Shown: positions 16,912 to 26,343 of the stretch, one piece after another
Layout: the number at the start of each line of letters is the position of its first letter
Numbering within the stretch: the first letter of the stretch is position 1
DNA from: Streptomyces cadmiisoli
GTDB lineage: Bacteria > Actinomycetota > Actinomycetes > Streptomycetales > Streptomycetaceae
NCBI RefSeq assembly: GCF_003261055.1
Contig: NZ_CP030073.1
Location: 2,976,001 to 3,040,000 of the forward strand
DNA length: 64,000 nucleotides
Reading direction: 5' to 3'
The notes under the pieces: model-generated
Databases searched by the model: none
Seen by the model: the letters and a program-made list of their open reading frames with translations, nothing else
Told to the model about the DNA's origin: nothing
Program-made: the position numbers and the translations under genes

Positions 16912-19900
16912 GTGCAGGGACGTTTCAAGAGGGATGGCAGCGCTTCGGCAGAGCCGGAGCCGCACGGCGGGACCGACCGCGGTTCCTCGCCCCAGCACGC
17001 CCAGGGCCCGGGCCCGGCCGGTGACGGCGGCGCGCACTCCGGGCGCGCGTCGACGGCCTCCACGCGCCCCGGCGCGTCCACGGCCTCGGGCGCTTCGGCC
17101 ACGACACCGGCGGTGAAGCCGCCGCAGGGAGCGAGTGGCCCCGGGCCGCGAATAGCCCTGCGCAACTGGCGCATCTCGACGCGTCTGGTCTCGCTGCTCG
17201 CCCTGCCGGTGGTCGCGGCCACCTCGCTGGGCGCGCTGCGCATCAACCAGTCGATGGAAGACATCCAGCAGCTCGACAACATGAAGCTGCTGACCGAGAT
17301 GACCAAGCAGGCGACCGAGCTGGCCGCCGCGCTCCAGGAGGAGCGCGACCAGTCCGCCGGTCCGCTGGCGCACGGCTCGACGGCCAGCGCGATCACGGTC
17401 AAGGGCTACCAGACCAAGACCGACCGGGCGCTGGAGAACTTCCTCGCCGCGTCCGAGGAGGTCGACGACGCCAGCAAGGACGGCAACCTCCAGGGTGTCC
17501 GCGACAGCCTGGTCGGCCTCGCCCGCGACCTGAACGGTCTCAACGAGATCCGCGGCAACGCCTACGAGGCCAAGGACAACTCGACCCAGACGGTCGAGGC
17601 CTACCACCGCCTGATCACCCACCTGCTGGACCTCTCGCAGGACATGGCCGAGGCCACCAGCAACCCGGAGATGATCCAGCGCACCCGCGCCCTGTCCGCG
17701 TTCTCCTCCGCCAAGGAGTACGCGTCGATCCAGCGCGCGGTCCTCGCGGCGGCCCTGCCCGCGAACAACAAGTCCGTCGGCGACCTCGCCGAGAACGACC
17801 GGCTCTACGCCGAGTCGTCGCTGGAGAGCCAGATCTCCGAGCTGCGCAGCTTCACCAGCATCTACGGCGACGGCGCCGAGGACCTCCTCAAGCCGATCGA
17901 CAGCGGCAACGCGACCATCGAGGCCACCGACACCTACGCCGGCCGCGCGCTGCGCAAGGACGGTCTGAAGGGCCTGGAGAAGCGCTCCTACCGCGACTGG
18001 CTGGACGACAGCTCCACCAAGATCCAGCAGATGAAGAACATCGAGCGCACGCTGCTGGAGGACATGGAGCAGAAGGCGCGCGAGCTGCGCAGCGAGTCGG
18101 AGCGCGAGGCGATCGTCTCCGGTGTCCTCATCCTGCTCGTGCTCGGCGTCTCTCTCGTCGGCGCCTTCGTGGTGGCCCGGTCCATGATCCGCTCGCTGCG
18201 CCGGCTGGAGGACACCGCGACCAAGGTGGCCCAGGAGCGGCTGCCCGAGCTGGTCGCCCAGCTGTCCGAGTCCGACCCGCAGGACGTCGACACGTCCGTG
18301 GAGTCGGTCGGTGTGCACTCCCGAGACGAGATCGGCCGTGTGGCCGCGGCGTTCGACGACGTGCACCGCGAGGCGGTCCGCCTCGCCGCCGAGCAGGCCC
18401 TGCTGCGGGGCAACGTCAACGCGATGTTCACCAACCTCTCGCGCCGCTCCCAGGGTCTGATCCAGCGCCAGCTGTCGCTGATCTCCGAGCTGGAGTCCCG
18501 CGAGGCGGACCCGGACCAGCTGGCCTCGCTGTTCAAGCTCGACCACCTCGCCACCCGTATGCGCCGGAACGGTGAGAACCTTCTCGTTCTCGCGGGTGAG
18601 GAACCCGGCCGGCGCTGGACCCGTCCGGTCCCGCTGGTCGACGTGCTCCGCGCCGCCGCGTCCGAGGTGGAGCAGTACGAGCGCATCGAACTGGCCGCGG
18701 TGCCGACCACCCAGGTCGCCGGCCGCGTCGTCAACGACCTCGTGCACCTCCTCGCCGAGCTGCTGGAGAACGCCACCTCGTTCTCCTCGCCGCAGACCAA
18801 GGTCAAGGTCACCGGTCACGCGCTGCCCGACGGGCGCGTGCTGATCGAGATCCACGACACCGGCATCGGCCTCTCGCCCGAGGACCTCGCGCAGATCAAC
18901 GAGCGGCTCGCCGCGCCGCCCACCGTGGACGTCTCGGTCTCCCGCCGCATGGGTCTGTTCGTGGTCGGCCGACTGTCGCAGCGCCACGGCATCCGCATCC
19001 AGCTGCGCCCGTCCGACTCCGGTGGTACGACCGCGCTGGTCATGCTGCCCGTCGACGTCGCCCAGGGCGGCAAGAAGCCGCAGGGCAAGCCCGGTCCGGG
19101 CGGCCCCGGCGTCAGCGGTGGTCCGGCCGCGGCGCAGGCCGCCGCCGGTGCCGCCGCGGCCCGCCGCAACAACGGCGGTTCGCTGGGCGCGGGTGCGCCC
19201 GCCGCGGGCGGCGCGCTCGGTGCCGGCGCCGGTGGCGGTGGCCGTCTCGGTGCCGGTCAGGGCCCGCGGGCCGCACTGCCGCCGCGGGACACGAGCGCCT
19301 TCGGGGCTCCCGGCGGAGCCCGGGGGCAGCAGACTCCCCCGGCGCAGGGCCGGCCCGCCCCGGCCGGTGTCGGCAACGCCCAGGCTTCCGGTGCGCAGGA
19401 CACTCGTGGTCAGGTGCCTCCGCAGCGCGGCGAGACGGGTGCCGAGCGCGGCCGTCGCGGCCGCCAGGCGCAGCTGCCGCCGCGCGGTGGCGCGCGGGCC
19501 GAACTGCCGGGCGGCAACCAGCAGCGCCCGAGCTGGAGCGACGAGAACGCGCAGCCGCCGGTGCCGCGCGCCTCGCTGGACACCCCGCGCGGCCACGAGG
19601 AGCCGGACGTCTCCCACACGTCGCGGATGCCCCGCGTCGACGAGCGTCACGGCCCCGGTGCCACTTCGGAGATGCCGGTCGTCCCGCGGTCCGACGACCG
19701 CCAGGGCGCCGGTGCTCCCGGTGACTTCCCCCACCCGGGTGCCAACGTCCCGCAGAACGGCGGCCCGTTCGTCCGCTCGGACGTCTTCGGCACGCCGAAC
19801 GCCCCGACCGCCACGGGCCAGTACCCCGCCCAGCAGCCGTACGACAACGGCTCCACGGGCCAGTACCCGGTCCAGCAGCCGTACGACAACGCCTCCACGG

Positions 19901-20709
19901 GGCAGTTCCCGGTGGCTCAGGGGTACGACAACGGCTCCACCGGCCAGTACCCGGCACAGCAGGCGTACGACAACGGTGCCACGGGCCAGTACCCCGCGCA
20001 GCAGGCGTACGACAACGGGGCTACCGGCCAGTTCTCGCCGCAGGGACACAACGGGTCCACGACCGGACAGCACAACCTGCCGGGCGGTCACCGCAACCAG
20101 TCGGGCACGGGCCAGTTCGAGCGGCCGCAGGACAACTTCGGAGCCCAGCGCCACCAGGCCCCGCAGCATCCGCAGCAGCAGCACCGGCCCGTCCGCCACG
20201 AGCCGGAGGCGCTGCCGCCGGCCCAGGGTCCCGGCGACGGGCGTACGCCGCTGTACGACACGCTGGAGACCAACTGGTTCCACGGGCAGCAGGCTCAGCA
20301 AGGTCATCACGGCCAGCAGGGTCAGCAGCCCGAGCAGCAGCGCCGGCCGCAGAGCAACGGCTCCGCGCCGGCCCCCCACCAGCCGCAGGCTCCCGCTGCT
20401 CCTCCGCAGCGTCCCGCGGCCGCCGCTTGGCGCACGTCGCCGAACGACGAACTCGTCCGGCAGGCGGAGCGTGTACGGCAGCCCGCCGCGGGCGGCGTCA
20501 CCACCTCGGGCCTGCCGCGCCGGGTGCCCCGGGCGAACCTCGTCCCGGGCACGGCACAGCAGCAACCGCACCAGAGCGGTCCGCAGGTCTCGCGTGCTCC
20601 CCAGGACGTGCGCGGCCGGCTGACCAACCTCCGTCGGGGTATCGCCCAGGGCCGTCAGGCCGGGACCGGCCAGACGGGCAGTTTCCCCACTCACCAGCAG
20701 GAGCGTTAG
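16912..20709 (+). CDS. cvnA1: Conservon histidine-kinase-like membrane protein CvnA (copy 1)
   Basis: 1265 residues. A Pro/Ala-rich cytoplasmic N-terminus, then TM1 (about residues 92-111), an extracellular sensor of about 290 residues, TM2 (about 400-422, VSGVLILLVLGVSLVGAFVV), HAMP, a helical dimerisation region with KLDHLATRMRRN, and an ATPase domain (N-box LLAELLENAT near 610, G-box DTGIGL near 650). From about 710 the tail is disordered, rich in Gly/Pro/Gln, with tandem 14-residue repeats. CvnA proteins form membrane complexes with CvnB, C and D that resemble receptor/G-protein modules. GTG 16912. Numbering follows S. coelicolor from memory. Confidence 0.92.
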   Translation: MQGRFKRDGSASAEPEPHGGTDRGSSPQHAQGPGPAGDGGAHSGRASTASTRPGASTASGASATTPAVKPPQGASGPGPRIALRNWRISTRLVSLLALPVVAATSLGALRINQSMEDIQQLDNMKLLTEMTKQATELAAALQEERDQSAGPLAHGSTASAITVKGYQTKTDRALENFLAASEEVDDASKDGNLQGVRDSLVGLARDLNGLNEIRGNAYEAKDNSTQTVEAYHRLITHLLDLSQDMAEATSNPEMIQRTRALSAFSSAKEYASIQRAVLAAALPANNKSVGDLAENDRLYAESSLESQISELRSFTSIYGDGAEDLLKPIDSGNATIEATDTYAGRALRKDGLKGLEKRSYRDWLDDSSTKIQQMKNIERTLLEDMEQKARELRSESEREAIVSGVLILLVLGVSLVGAFVVARSMIRSLRRLEDTATKVAQERLPELVAQLSESDPQDVDTSVESVGVHSRDEIGRVAAAFDDVHREAVRLAAEQALLRGNVNAMFTNLSRRSQGLIQRQLSLISELESREADPDQLASLFKLDHLATRMRRNGENLLVLAGEEPGRRWTRPVPLVDVLRAAASEVEQYERIELAAVPTTQVAGRVVNDLVHLLAELLENATSFSSPQTKVKVTGHALPDGRVLIEIHDTGIGLSPEDLAQINERLAAPPTVDVSVSRRMGLFVVGRLSQRHGIRIQLRPSDSGGTTALVMLPVDVAQGGKKPQGKPGPGGPGVSGGPAAAQAAAGAAAARRNNGGSLGAGAPAAGGALGAGAGGGGRLGAGQGPRAALPPRDTSAFGAPGGARGQQTPPAQGRPAPAGVGNAQASGAQDTRGQVPPQRGETGAERGRRGRQAQLPPRGGARAELPGGNQQRPSWSDENAQPPVPRASLDTPRGHEEPDVSHTSRMPRVDERHGPGATSEMPVVPRSDDRQGAGAPGDFPHPGANVPQNGGPFVRSDVFGTPNAPTATGQYPAQQPYDNGSTGQYPVQQPYDNASTGQFPVAQGYDNGSTGQYPAQQAYDNGATGQYPAQQAYDNGATGQFSPQGHNGSTTGQHNLPGGHRNQSGTGQFERPQDNFGAQRHQAPQHPQQQHRPVRHEPEALPPAQGPGDGRTPLYDTLETNWFHGQQAQQGHHGQQGQQPEQQRRPQSNGSAPAPHQPQAPAAPPQRPAAAAWRTSPNDELVRQAERVRQPAAGGVTTSGLPRRVPRANLVPGTAQQQPHQSGPQVSRAPQDVRGRLTNLRRGIAQGRQAGTGQTGSFPTHQQER
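19810..20037 (+). repeat. 42-bp tandem repeats in cvnA1 (14-residue repeat)
   Basis: Five full units encoding variants of ATGQYPAQQ-x-YDNG plus a partial sixth (ATGQFSPQG). Units are in frame, so copy-number change would lengthen or shorten the disordered tail without a frameshift. Confidence 0.9.
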
Positions 20710-21132
20710 TTGAGTCCGATGAGCCAGGCGGCACAAAATCTGAACTGGTTGATCACCAACTTCGTGGACAACACCCCCGGGGTGTCCCACACCGTCGTCG
20801 TGTCCGCCGACGGACTCCTCCTGGCGCTGTCGGAGGGCTTTCCGCGTGATCGCGCCGACCAGCTGGCGGCCGTCGCATCGGGTCTGACGTCGCTGACGGC
20901 CGGAGCCTCCCGGATCTTCGAGGGCGGCACCGTGGCACAGACCGTCGTGGAGATGGAGCGAGGTTTTCTCTTCCTCATGTGCATCTCGGACGGCTCGTCC
21001 CTGGCCGTTCTCGCGCACCCCGAGTGCGACATCGGCCTCGTCGGCTACGAGATGGCGCTGCTGGTCGACCGCGCGGGCGCGGTGCTCACGCCCGACCTGC
21101 GCGCCGAACTGCAAGGAAGTCTGCTCCACTGA
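20710..21132 (+). CDS. cvnB1: Conservon roadblock/LC7 protein CvnB (copy 1)
   Basis: 140 residues, a single roadblock/LC7 domain (MSQAAQNLNWLITNFVDNTPG, then VVVSADGLLLALSEGF) as in MglB-type regulators of small GTPases. The TTG at 20710 follows the cvnA1 stop directly and is preceded by AGGAG at 6 nt. An ATG three codons later is also possible. The paralogue in conservon 2 has GTG at the equivalent place, supporting the upstream start. Confidence 0.9.
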   Translation: MSPMSQAAQNLNWLITNFVDNTPGVSHTVVVSADGLLLALSEGFPRDRADQLAAVASGLTSLTAGASRIFEGGTVAQTVVEMERGFLFLMCISDGSSLAVLAHPECDIGLVGYEMALLVDRAGAVLTPDLRAELQGSLLH

Positions 21133-21243
21133 CACGCCAGGATCCACCCGTCTCACCAAATCACCGTCCGGCCGACACAATCCCCCCACCGGCCCCCGTC
21201 AGACGGCACGCCTGACCAACTTGCTGTCCCGCCCGGAGGATTC

Positions 21244-21642
21244 ATGACCCCGCCCACCGCCTCTCATGATCCGTACACAGATCCGTACGGGGACGAGGGC
21301 GACCAGCCGCTGGTCCGTCCGTACGCGATGACCGGCGGCCGGACCCGGCCGCGCTACCAGCTCGCCCTCGAGGCATTGATCAGCACCACGGCCGACCCGG
21401 CAGCGCTCATGGGGCTGCTCCCGGAGCACCAGCGCATCTGCCACCTGTGCCGGGAGATCAAGTCGGTGGCCGAGGTCTCGGCGCTGCTCGCCATGCCGCT
21501 CGGCGTGGCCCGGATCCTTGTCGCGGACCTCGCCGAGGCCGGTCTGGTGGCCGTCCACCAGCCGGGCGGCGACGAGAACAACGGCGGTGCACCTGACGTG
21601 ACACTGCTCGAAAGGGTGCTCAGTGGACTTCGCAAGCTCTGA
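21244..21642 (+). CDS. cvnC1: Conservon DUF742 protein CvnC (copy 1)
   Basis: 132 residues of DUF742: LVRPYAMTGGRTRPRYQLALEAL (residues 24-46), then LPEHQRICHLCREIKSVAEVSALL with a C-x2-C pair, and a winged-helix-like C-terminus ending LLERVLSGLRKL. Its role is as a conservon complex component. ATG 21244 follows GGAGG at 4 nt. It overlaps cvnD1 by 20 bp. Confidence 0.92.
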   Translation: MTPPTASHDPYTDPYGDEGDQPLVRPYAMTGGRTRPRYQLALEALISTTADPAALMGLLPEHQRICHLCREIKSVAEVSALLAMPLGVARILVADLAEAGLVAVHQPGGDENNGGAPDVTLLERVLSGLRKL

Positions 21643-22198
21643 ACCGAGAGGCGCCACCACGTCGGCGAAGATCGTGGTGGCCGGTGGCTTCGGCGTGGGC
21701 AAGACCACGTTCGTCGGCGCCGTCTCGGAGATCAACCCGCTGCGCACGGAGGCCGTCATGACGTCTGCTTCGGCAGGCATCGACGACCTCACGCACACCG
21801 GGGACAAGACCACCACGACGGTGGCGATGGACTTCGGCCGTATCACCCTGGACCAGGACCTGATCCTGTACCTGTTCGGCACCCCCGGCCAGGACCGCTT
21901 CTGGTTCATGTGGGACGACCTCGTCCGCGGCGCCATCGGCGCGGTGGTACTCGTGGACACCCGCCGCCTCGCGGACTGCTTCCCCGCGGTGGACTACTTC
22001 GAGAACAGCGGTCTGCCGTTCGTCGTCGCCCTCAACGGATTCGACGGCCAGCAGCCCTACCAGCCGGACGAGGTCCGCGAGGCGCTCCAGATCGGCCCGG
22101 ACACCCCGATCATCACCACCGACGCCCGCCACCGCTCGGACGCCAAGTCCGCGCTGATCACGCTGGTGGAGCACGCCCTGATGGCTCGGCTGAAGTAG
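21623..22198 (+). CDS. cvnD1: Conservon small GTPase CvnD (copy 1)
   Basis: 191 residues of the MglA/Ras-like GTPase group: P-loop GGFGVGKTT (residues 21-29), switch II FGTPGQDRFWFMWDDL (about 85-100) and the base-recognition motif ALNGFDG (NxxD-like, about 137-143). It probably responds to the CvnA-B module. The GTG start lies within cvnC1, so translation is coupled. Its middle and 3' part are almost identical in DNA to cvnD2 (see repeat entry). Confidence 0.94.
   Translation: MDFASSEPRGATTSAKIVVAGGFGVGKTTFVGAVSEINPLRTEAVMTSASAGIDDLTHTGDKTTTTVAMDFGRITLDQDLILYLFGTPGQDRFWFMWDDLVRGAIGAVVLVDTRRLADCFPAVDYFENSGLPFVVALNGFDGQQPYQPDEVREALQIGPDTPIITTDARHRSDAKSALITLVEHALMARLK
21686..22185 (+). repeat. 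500-bp tract shared with cvnD2 (copy at 26966-27465)
   Basis: Bases 21686-22185 and 26966-27465 (offset exactly 5280) differ at only two positions by eye (21793 and 21841), with 344 consecutive identical bases (21842-22185). Similarity falls abruptly at both ends, while the neighbouring cvnA, cvnB and cvnC pairs are clearly diverged. Confidence 0.93.
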
Positions 22199-22588
22199 CA
22201 CTCAAGTACGCGGCGGCGTACGGCAGTTGCCGTAGGCGTGTCCGGCAGGGCGCGGAAGCCGGCTGTGGCCTTTGACACGGTCGGCTTCAGTGTTCATAAC
22301 GTTTCGGCAGAGGAATCGGGTGGTACCGCCACGCGTCGCGATCGACCGGTCTCGCTGCGCGCACAAAAGCCCCGTCTTTTGACGGGGCTCGCTCTTTATG
22401 ACCCGTTTTATCGGGGGCCTGAGGCGCACGAAATCCCCGTCATCCCATGTTTGGAAGACCGCAGGTCCGCGTGCTGGAATGCCTGAACTGCCCAAAGGTC
22501 AAAGACGTACTCAGTGGTCGATGGCGAACTGGGCCCTGAGACACCGCGGCACGACGAAGGTGCCGACCGCCGAGAGGTTGTTGGTCGA
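22199..22588. other. Region between the two conservons
   Basis: No gene seen in 390 bp. It holds the terminator at 22368-22389. Sequence after that, with somewhat lower GC, probably contains the conservon 2 promoter; no hexamer pair is convincing. An upstream in-frame GTG for cvnA2 at 22514 exists. Confidence 0.6.
22368..22389 (+). terminator. Terminator of conservon 1
   Basis: A perfect 9-bp stem AGCCCCGTC/GACGGGGCT with a TTTT loop, flanked by AAA upstream and a T-rich CGCTCTTTAT downstream. Confidence 0.85.
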
Positions 22589-25500
22589 GTGAGGCGAAGC
22601 AACAAAGGTCCCGAGCCGCCCGCCCGGGGCAACTTCACGCCGCCGTCACGCGGAGCGGCGCCCGCCCCGGTTGTGCCCCGCTCGGAGCCGGCCGCCGCGC
22701 CCGCTCCGAGCGGGGGGCGTTTCTCCCCCCGGAACTGGCGAGTCCCGACCCGCCTGAACGCGATCCTGCTCATTCCCGTGGCAGTCGGCCTGGTCATGGG
22801 CGGCTTCCAGGTGAACAGTTCGATCGAGACGTGGCAGGAAGCCGAGGACGCCGAGAGCACGGCGCGCCTGGTCAGGGCATCCCTGACCTACGGCGACGCG
22901 CTCTACAACGAGCGTGACGTCACCGCGGTCCCGCTGCTGACCGGCAAGGGTCAGGACGACCCCGCCGTCATCCAGGCCCGCAAGCAGACCGACGAGGCCG
23001 CGGACCTCTTCGACGAGGCCGCGCAGAACATGCCGCAGAAGGCCGGTCTGGAGCGCCGTCTGGCGCAGTTCCGCAAGGTGGAGCCCAAGCTGCAGAATCT
23101 GCGTGCGGCGGCGTACACCAAGACGTTCAAGGGTGTGGAGACCGAAGAGGGCTACGTCGGTGTCGCGCACCCCCTGATGGAGTTCGCCAACGAGCTCGGT
23201 CTGGGCACCGGAAACATCACCAGCTACGGCCGTACGGTCTACGCGATCTCGCTGACCAAGGCCGCGCTGTCGCTGGAGCGCTCCATCGGTACGCACCTGC
23301 TGGTCAAGCCGGGCCCCGAGCCCACCGACCTGGCCAAGCAGCGCGTCGCCCTGTCGTCGTACGCCTATCTCGAGGGCATCGCCGTCGAGGAGTACATCGG
23401 CGGCGGTACCGCGGCGGACGAGCAGAAGCTCAAGGACGCGGAGACGGAGATCAAGGCCAAGGGCCTGGCCGCGGCCAAGGAGGCGCTGGCCAAGGACCCG
23501 GGTTACAAGGCTCCGCCGGCCAAGCCGCAGGACATGATCGCGGCGGTCGCCTCGATCCAGTCCACGGACCCGGCCGAGCGCGCGGCCCTGGCGGACCAGG
23601 GTGTCACGGCCCAGAACTGGTGGGCGGTCAACACCCTCAAGTACGAGGCCTACCGCAAGATCGAGTCGGACATGGCCGACACGGCGGTGAACGAGGCCGC
23701 CGCGATCGCCGACGACGCCAAGCGCGACGCCTTCATCGTCGGTGCGGCCGTCGTGGTCGCGCTGCTCGCCGCGTTCATCCTGGCCGGCATGGTGGCCCGC
23801 CAGATGAGCCGCTCCATGCGCCAGCTGCGCAACGCCGCCTTCGGCATCGCCGAGCAGCGCCTGCCGATGCTGGTCGACCAGCTCTCGCGCACCGACCCGG
23901 GCCGTGTCGACACCCGTGTGTCGCCCATCCCGATCACCTCCACGGACGAGATCGGCGAGGTCGCCCGCGCCTTCGACCAGGTCCACCGCGAGGCCGTCCG
24001 GCTCGCCGCCGAGCAGGCCCTGCTGCGGGGCAACATCAACGCGATCTTCACCAACCTGTCGCGCCGCAACCAGTCGCTGATCGAGGGCCAGCTGACCCTG
24101 ATCACCGACCTGGAGAACAACGAGGCGGACCCGGACCAGCTGGAGAACCTCTTCAAGCTGGACCACCTGGCGACCCGTATGCGCCGCAACGGCGAGAACC
24201 TCCTGGTCCTCGCCGGCGAGGAGCCGGGCCGCCGCTGGGACCAGCCGGTCCCGCTGGTCGACGTGGTGCGCGCCGCCTCCTCCGAGGTGGAGCAGTACGA
24301 GCGCATCGAGATATCCGGTGTGCCGGAGGCCGAGATCCACGGCCGCGCCGTGACCGACCTCGTGCACCTGCTGGCCGAGCTGCTGGAGAACGCCACCACG
24401 TTCTCCTCGCCGCAGACCAAGGTCCGGGTCACCGCGACCCGGCTGCCGGACGGCCGCGTCATGATCGAGATTCACGACAAGGGCATCGGCCTGACGGCCG
24501 AGGACTTCGCGGACATCAACCACAAGCTGGCCAACCCGCCGACCGTGGACGCCGCGATCTCCCAGCGCATGGGTCTGTTCGTGGTCGGCCGGCTGTCCGA
24601 CCGGCACGGCATCCGGGTCCAGCTGCGCCCCTCCGGCGAGCAGGCCGGCACCACCTCGCTGGTCATGCTCCCCGATGCCATCACCCACGGCGGTGGCGGC
24701 GAACAGGCGCCGGTGCGCGAGGAGTTCACCGTCTCGCAGATCATCCCGGAGCAGCAGTTCCAGGGTGAGAACTTCAACCACCAGCCGATGCGCACGGCGG
24801 CGGAGCTGGGCTTCGACGACAGCCGCTACATCGAGGTCCCGGACGACATCCGTGACCTGGACCCGGTGGGCCGTTCGCTGATGCGCGAGGAGCGCCGCGC
24901 GGCGCTGGAGGCCCAGACGCACGGGCCGCAGTCCCCGGAGGAGCTCACCGAGTCGGCCGCGTACGCCGACGGCTTCGACGGCGCGCAGGCCTTCGACAAC
25001 CCGGCCCCGGGCTACGACGACCGCAACGGCTACCCGGACGAGTCCGCCGTCTTTGGACAGCAGACCGGCTACGAGGACCGGACGGCGTACGACGGCCAGC
25101 AGCAGCAGACGGCGTACGACGACCAGTACTTCGCGCCGAACGGGATGCCGCAGGGCGATGGTTTCGCGACCAACGGCGGCTACCCGGAGTCCGCGTATGC
25201 GGAGCCGGAGTCCAATGGCGCACCGCAGGCCGGTTCGAAGGGCTTCTCCGCCTTCGAGGAGCAGCCTTACCAGGGCGACTGGCAGCAGCAGGACGGGTAC
25301 CGCAACGGCTACCCCGATCAGTACGCTCCGGAAGCGGAATCCCCGGAGGCCGCTGACGCGGGCGAGCCGGACCGCGTAGGCTTCGACCGTCCGGCGACAG
25401 GTCCGTCCGCCGGCCACGCCCTGACCGACGCCGGGCTCCCCCGCCGTGGGTCCACCGGCGGTGGCCAGAGCGCGGTCCGGCCCGCCGACCGGGAGCCGGC

Positions 25501-25825
25501 CGCCGCTCCCTCGCAGGAGGGCATCGGCGAGGACGGCTGGCGCTCGGCCAATGACGAGCGCTGGCAGCAGGCGGCGCAGCTCCGCAAGCCCAAGGCCGGC
25601 GGAGTGACCTCTTCCGGCCTGCCGCGGCGGGTGCCCAAGGCCAATCTGGTCGAAGGTGCCGCGGAGACCACTCCGCAGGGCGGCCCACAGGTCTCCCGCG
25701 CTCCCGAGGACGTCCGGGGCAGGCTGAGCAACCTGCGTCGGGGCGTCCAGCGGGGACGCAGCGCAGGAAGTGAAACGAACGGCCAGGGCTTCGGTCCTGA
25801 CAGCACCTACAACCAGGAGCGTTAG
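22589..25825 (+). CDS. cvnA2: Conservon histidine-kinase-like membrane protein CvnA (copy 2)
   Basis: 1078 residues. A short cytoplasmic N-terminus, TM1 (about residues 55-75, LNAILLIPVAVGLVMGGFQV), a sensor domain rich in helices, TM2 (about 382-403), HAMP, a helical region with KLDHLATRMRRN, and an ATPase domain (LLAELLENAT near 595, DKGIGL near 630). The tail from about 700 is acidic and Gly/Gln/Tyr-rich and ends with the same GGVTSSGLPRRVPKANL element as CvnA1. GTG 22589 (MRRSNKGPEPPARG) is chosen by family similarity and a GAGAGG at about 11 nt. Confidence 0.9.
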   Translation: MRRSNKGPEPPARGNFTPPSRGAAPAPVVPRSEPAAAPAPSGGRFSPRNWRVPTRLNAILLIPVAVGLVMGGFQVNSSIETWQEAEDAESTARLVRASLTYGDALYNERDVTAVPLLTGKGQDDPAVIQARKQTDEAADLFDEAAQNMPQKAGLERRLAQFRKVEPKLQNLRAAAYTKTFKGVETEEGYVGVAHPLMEFANELGLGTGNITSYGRTVYAISLTKAALSLERSIGTHLLVKPGPEPTDLAKQRVALSSYAYLEGIAVEEYIGGGTAADEQKLKDAETEIKAKGLAAAKEALAKDPGYKAPPAKPQDMIAAVASIQSTDPAERAALADQGVTAQNWWAVNTLKYEAYRKIESDMADTAVNEAAAIADDAKRDAFIVGAAVVVALLAAFILAGMVARQMSRSMRQLRNAAFGIAEQRLPMLVDQLSRTDPGRVDTRVSPIPITSTDEIGEVARAFDQVHREAVRLAAEQALLRGNINAIFTNLSRRNQSLIEGQLTLITDLENNEADPDQLENLFKLDHLATRMRRNGENLLVLAGEEPGRRWDQPVPLVDVVRAASSEVEQYERIEISGVPEAEIHGRAVTDLVHLLAELLENATTFSSPQTKVRVTATRLPDGRVMIEIHDKGIGLTAEDFADINHKLANPPTVDAAISQRMGLFVVGRLSDRHGIRVQLRPSGEQAGTTSLVMLPDAITHGGGGEQAPVREEFTVSQIIPEQQFQGENFNHQPMRTAAELGFDDSRYIEVPDDIRDLDPVGRSLMREERRAALEAQTHGPQSPEELTESAAYADGFDGAQAFDNPAPGYDDRNGYPDESAVFGQQTGYEDRTAYDGQQQQTAYDDQYFAPNGMPQGDGFATNGGYPESAYAEPESNGAPQAGSKGFSAFEEQPYQGDWQQQDGYRNGYPDQYAPEAESPEAADAGEPDRVGFDRPATGPSAGHALTDAGLPRRGSTGGGQSAVRPADREPAAAPSQEGIGEDGWRSANDERWQQAAQLRKPKAGGVTSSGLPRRVPKANLVEGAAETTPQGGPQVSRAPEDVRGRLSNLRRGVQRGRSAGSETNGQGFGPDSTYNQER

Positions 25826-25826
25826 T

Positions 25827-26249
25827 GTGAGCCCGATGAGCCAGGCGGCACAGAACCTGAACTGGTTGATCACCAACTTCGTGGACAACACCCCCGGGGT
25901 GTCCCACACCGTGGTGGTCTCCGCCGACGGACTCCTTCTGGCGATGTCCGAAGGCTTCCCCCGCGACCGCGCCGACCAGCTCGCGGCCGTCGCGTCCGGT
26001 CTGACCTCGCTGACCGCCGGTGCCTCGCGCATCTTCGAGGGCGGCAGCGTGAACCAGACGGTTGTGGAGATGGAGCGAGGATTCCTCTTCATCATGTCCA
26101 TTTCCGACGGGTCGTCCCTCGCCGTTCTGGCACACCCCGAAGCGGACATCGGTCTCATCGGGTACGAGATGGCCCTTCTGGTGGACCGTGCGGGCACGGT
26201 TCTGACCCCGGATCTTCGTGCGGAGCTCCAGGGAAGCCTTCTCAACTAA
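25827..26249 (+). CDS. cvnB2: Conservon roadblock/LC7 protein CvnB (copy 2)
   Basis: 140 residues, highly similar to CvnB1 throughout (VDNTPGVSHTVVVSADG, SLTAGASRIFEGG). The GTG start lies one base after the cvnA2 stop and 6-7 nt after AGGAG. It is the likely regulator of the adjacent GTPase CvnD2. Confidence 0.92.
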   Translation: MSPMSQAAQNLNWLITNFVDNTPGVSHTVVVSADGLLLAMSEGFPRDRADQLAAVASGLTSLTAGASRIFEGGSVNQTVVEMERGFLFIMSISDGSSLAVLAHPEADIGLIGYEMALLVDRAGTVLTPDLRAELQGSLLN

Positions 26250-26343
26250 CAGACAGACGGTGCGTTTTCACGTCCCGTGGCCGTAAGGTTTCGGGACGCG
26301 GCTCCACAGGGATGGGTGCCCGGCACAGTCGGAGGAGGAGAAA

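Noticed and set aside
16909..21189. Minus-strand ORF of over 1400 codons opposite cvnA1, and similar long antisense ORFs opposite cvnA2 and ddl/gpsA
   Set aside because: High-GC codon bias leaves opposite frames open. The translations are Arg/Gly/Ala-rich without any domain, while the plus strand encodes clear conservon proteins.
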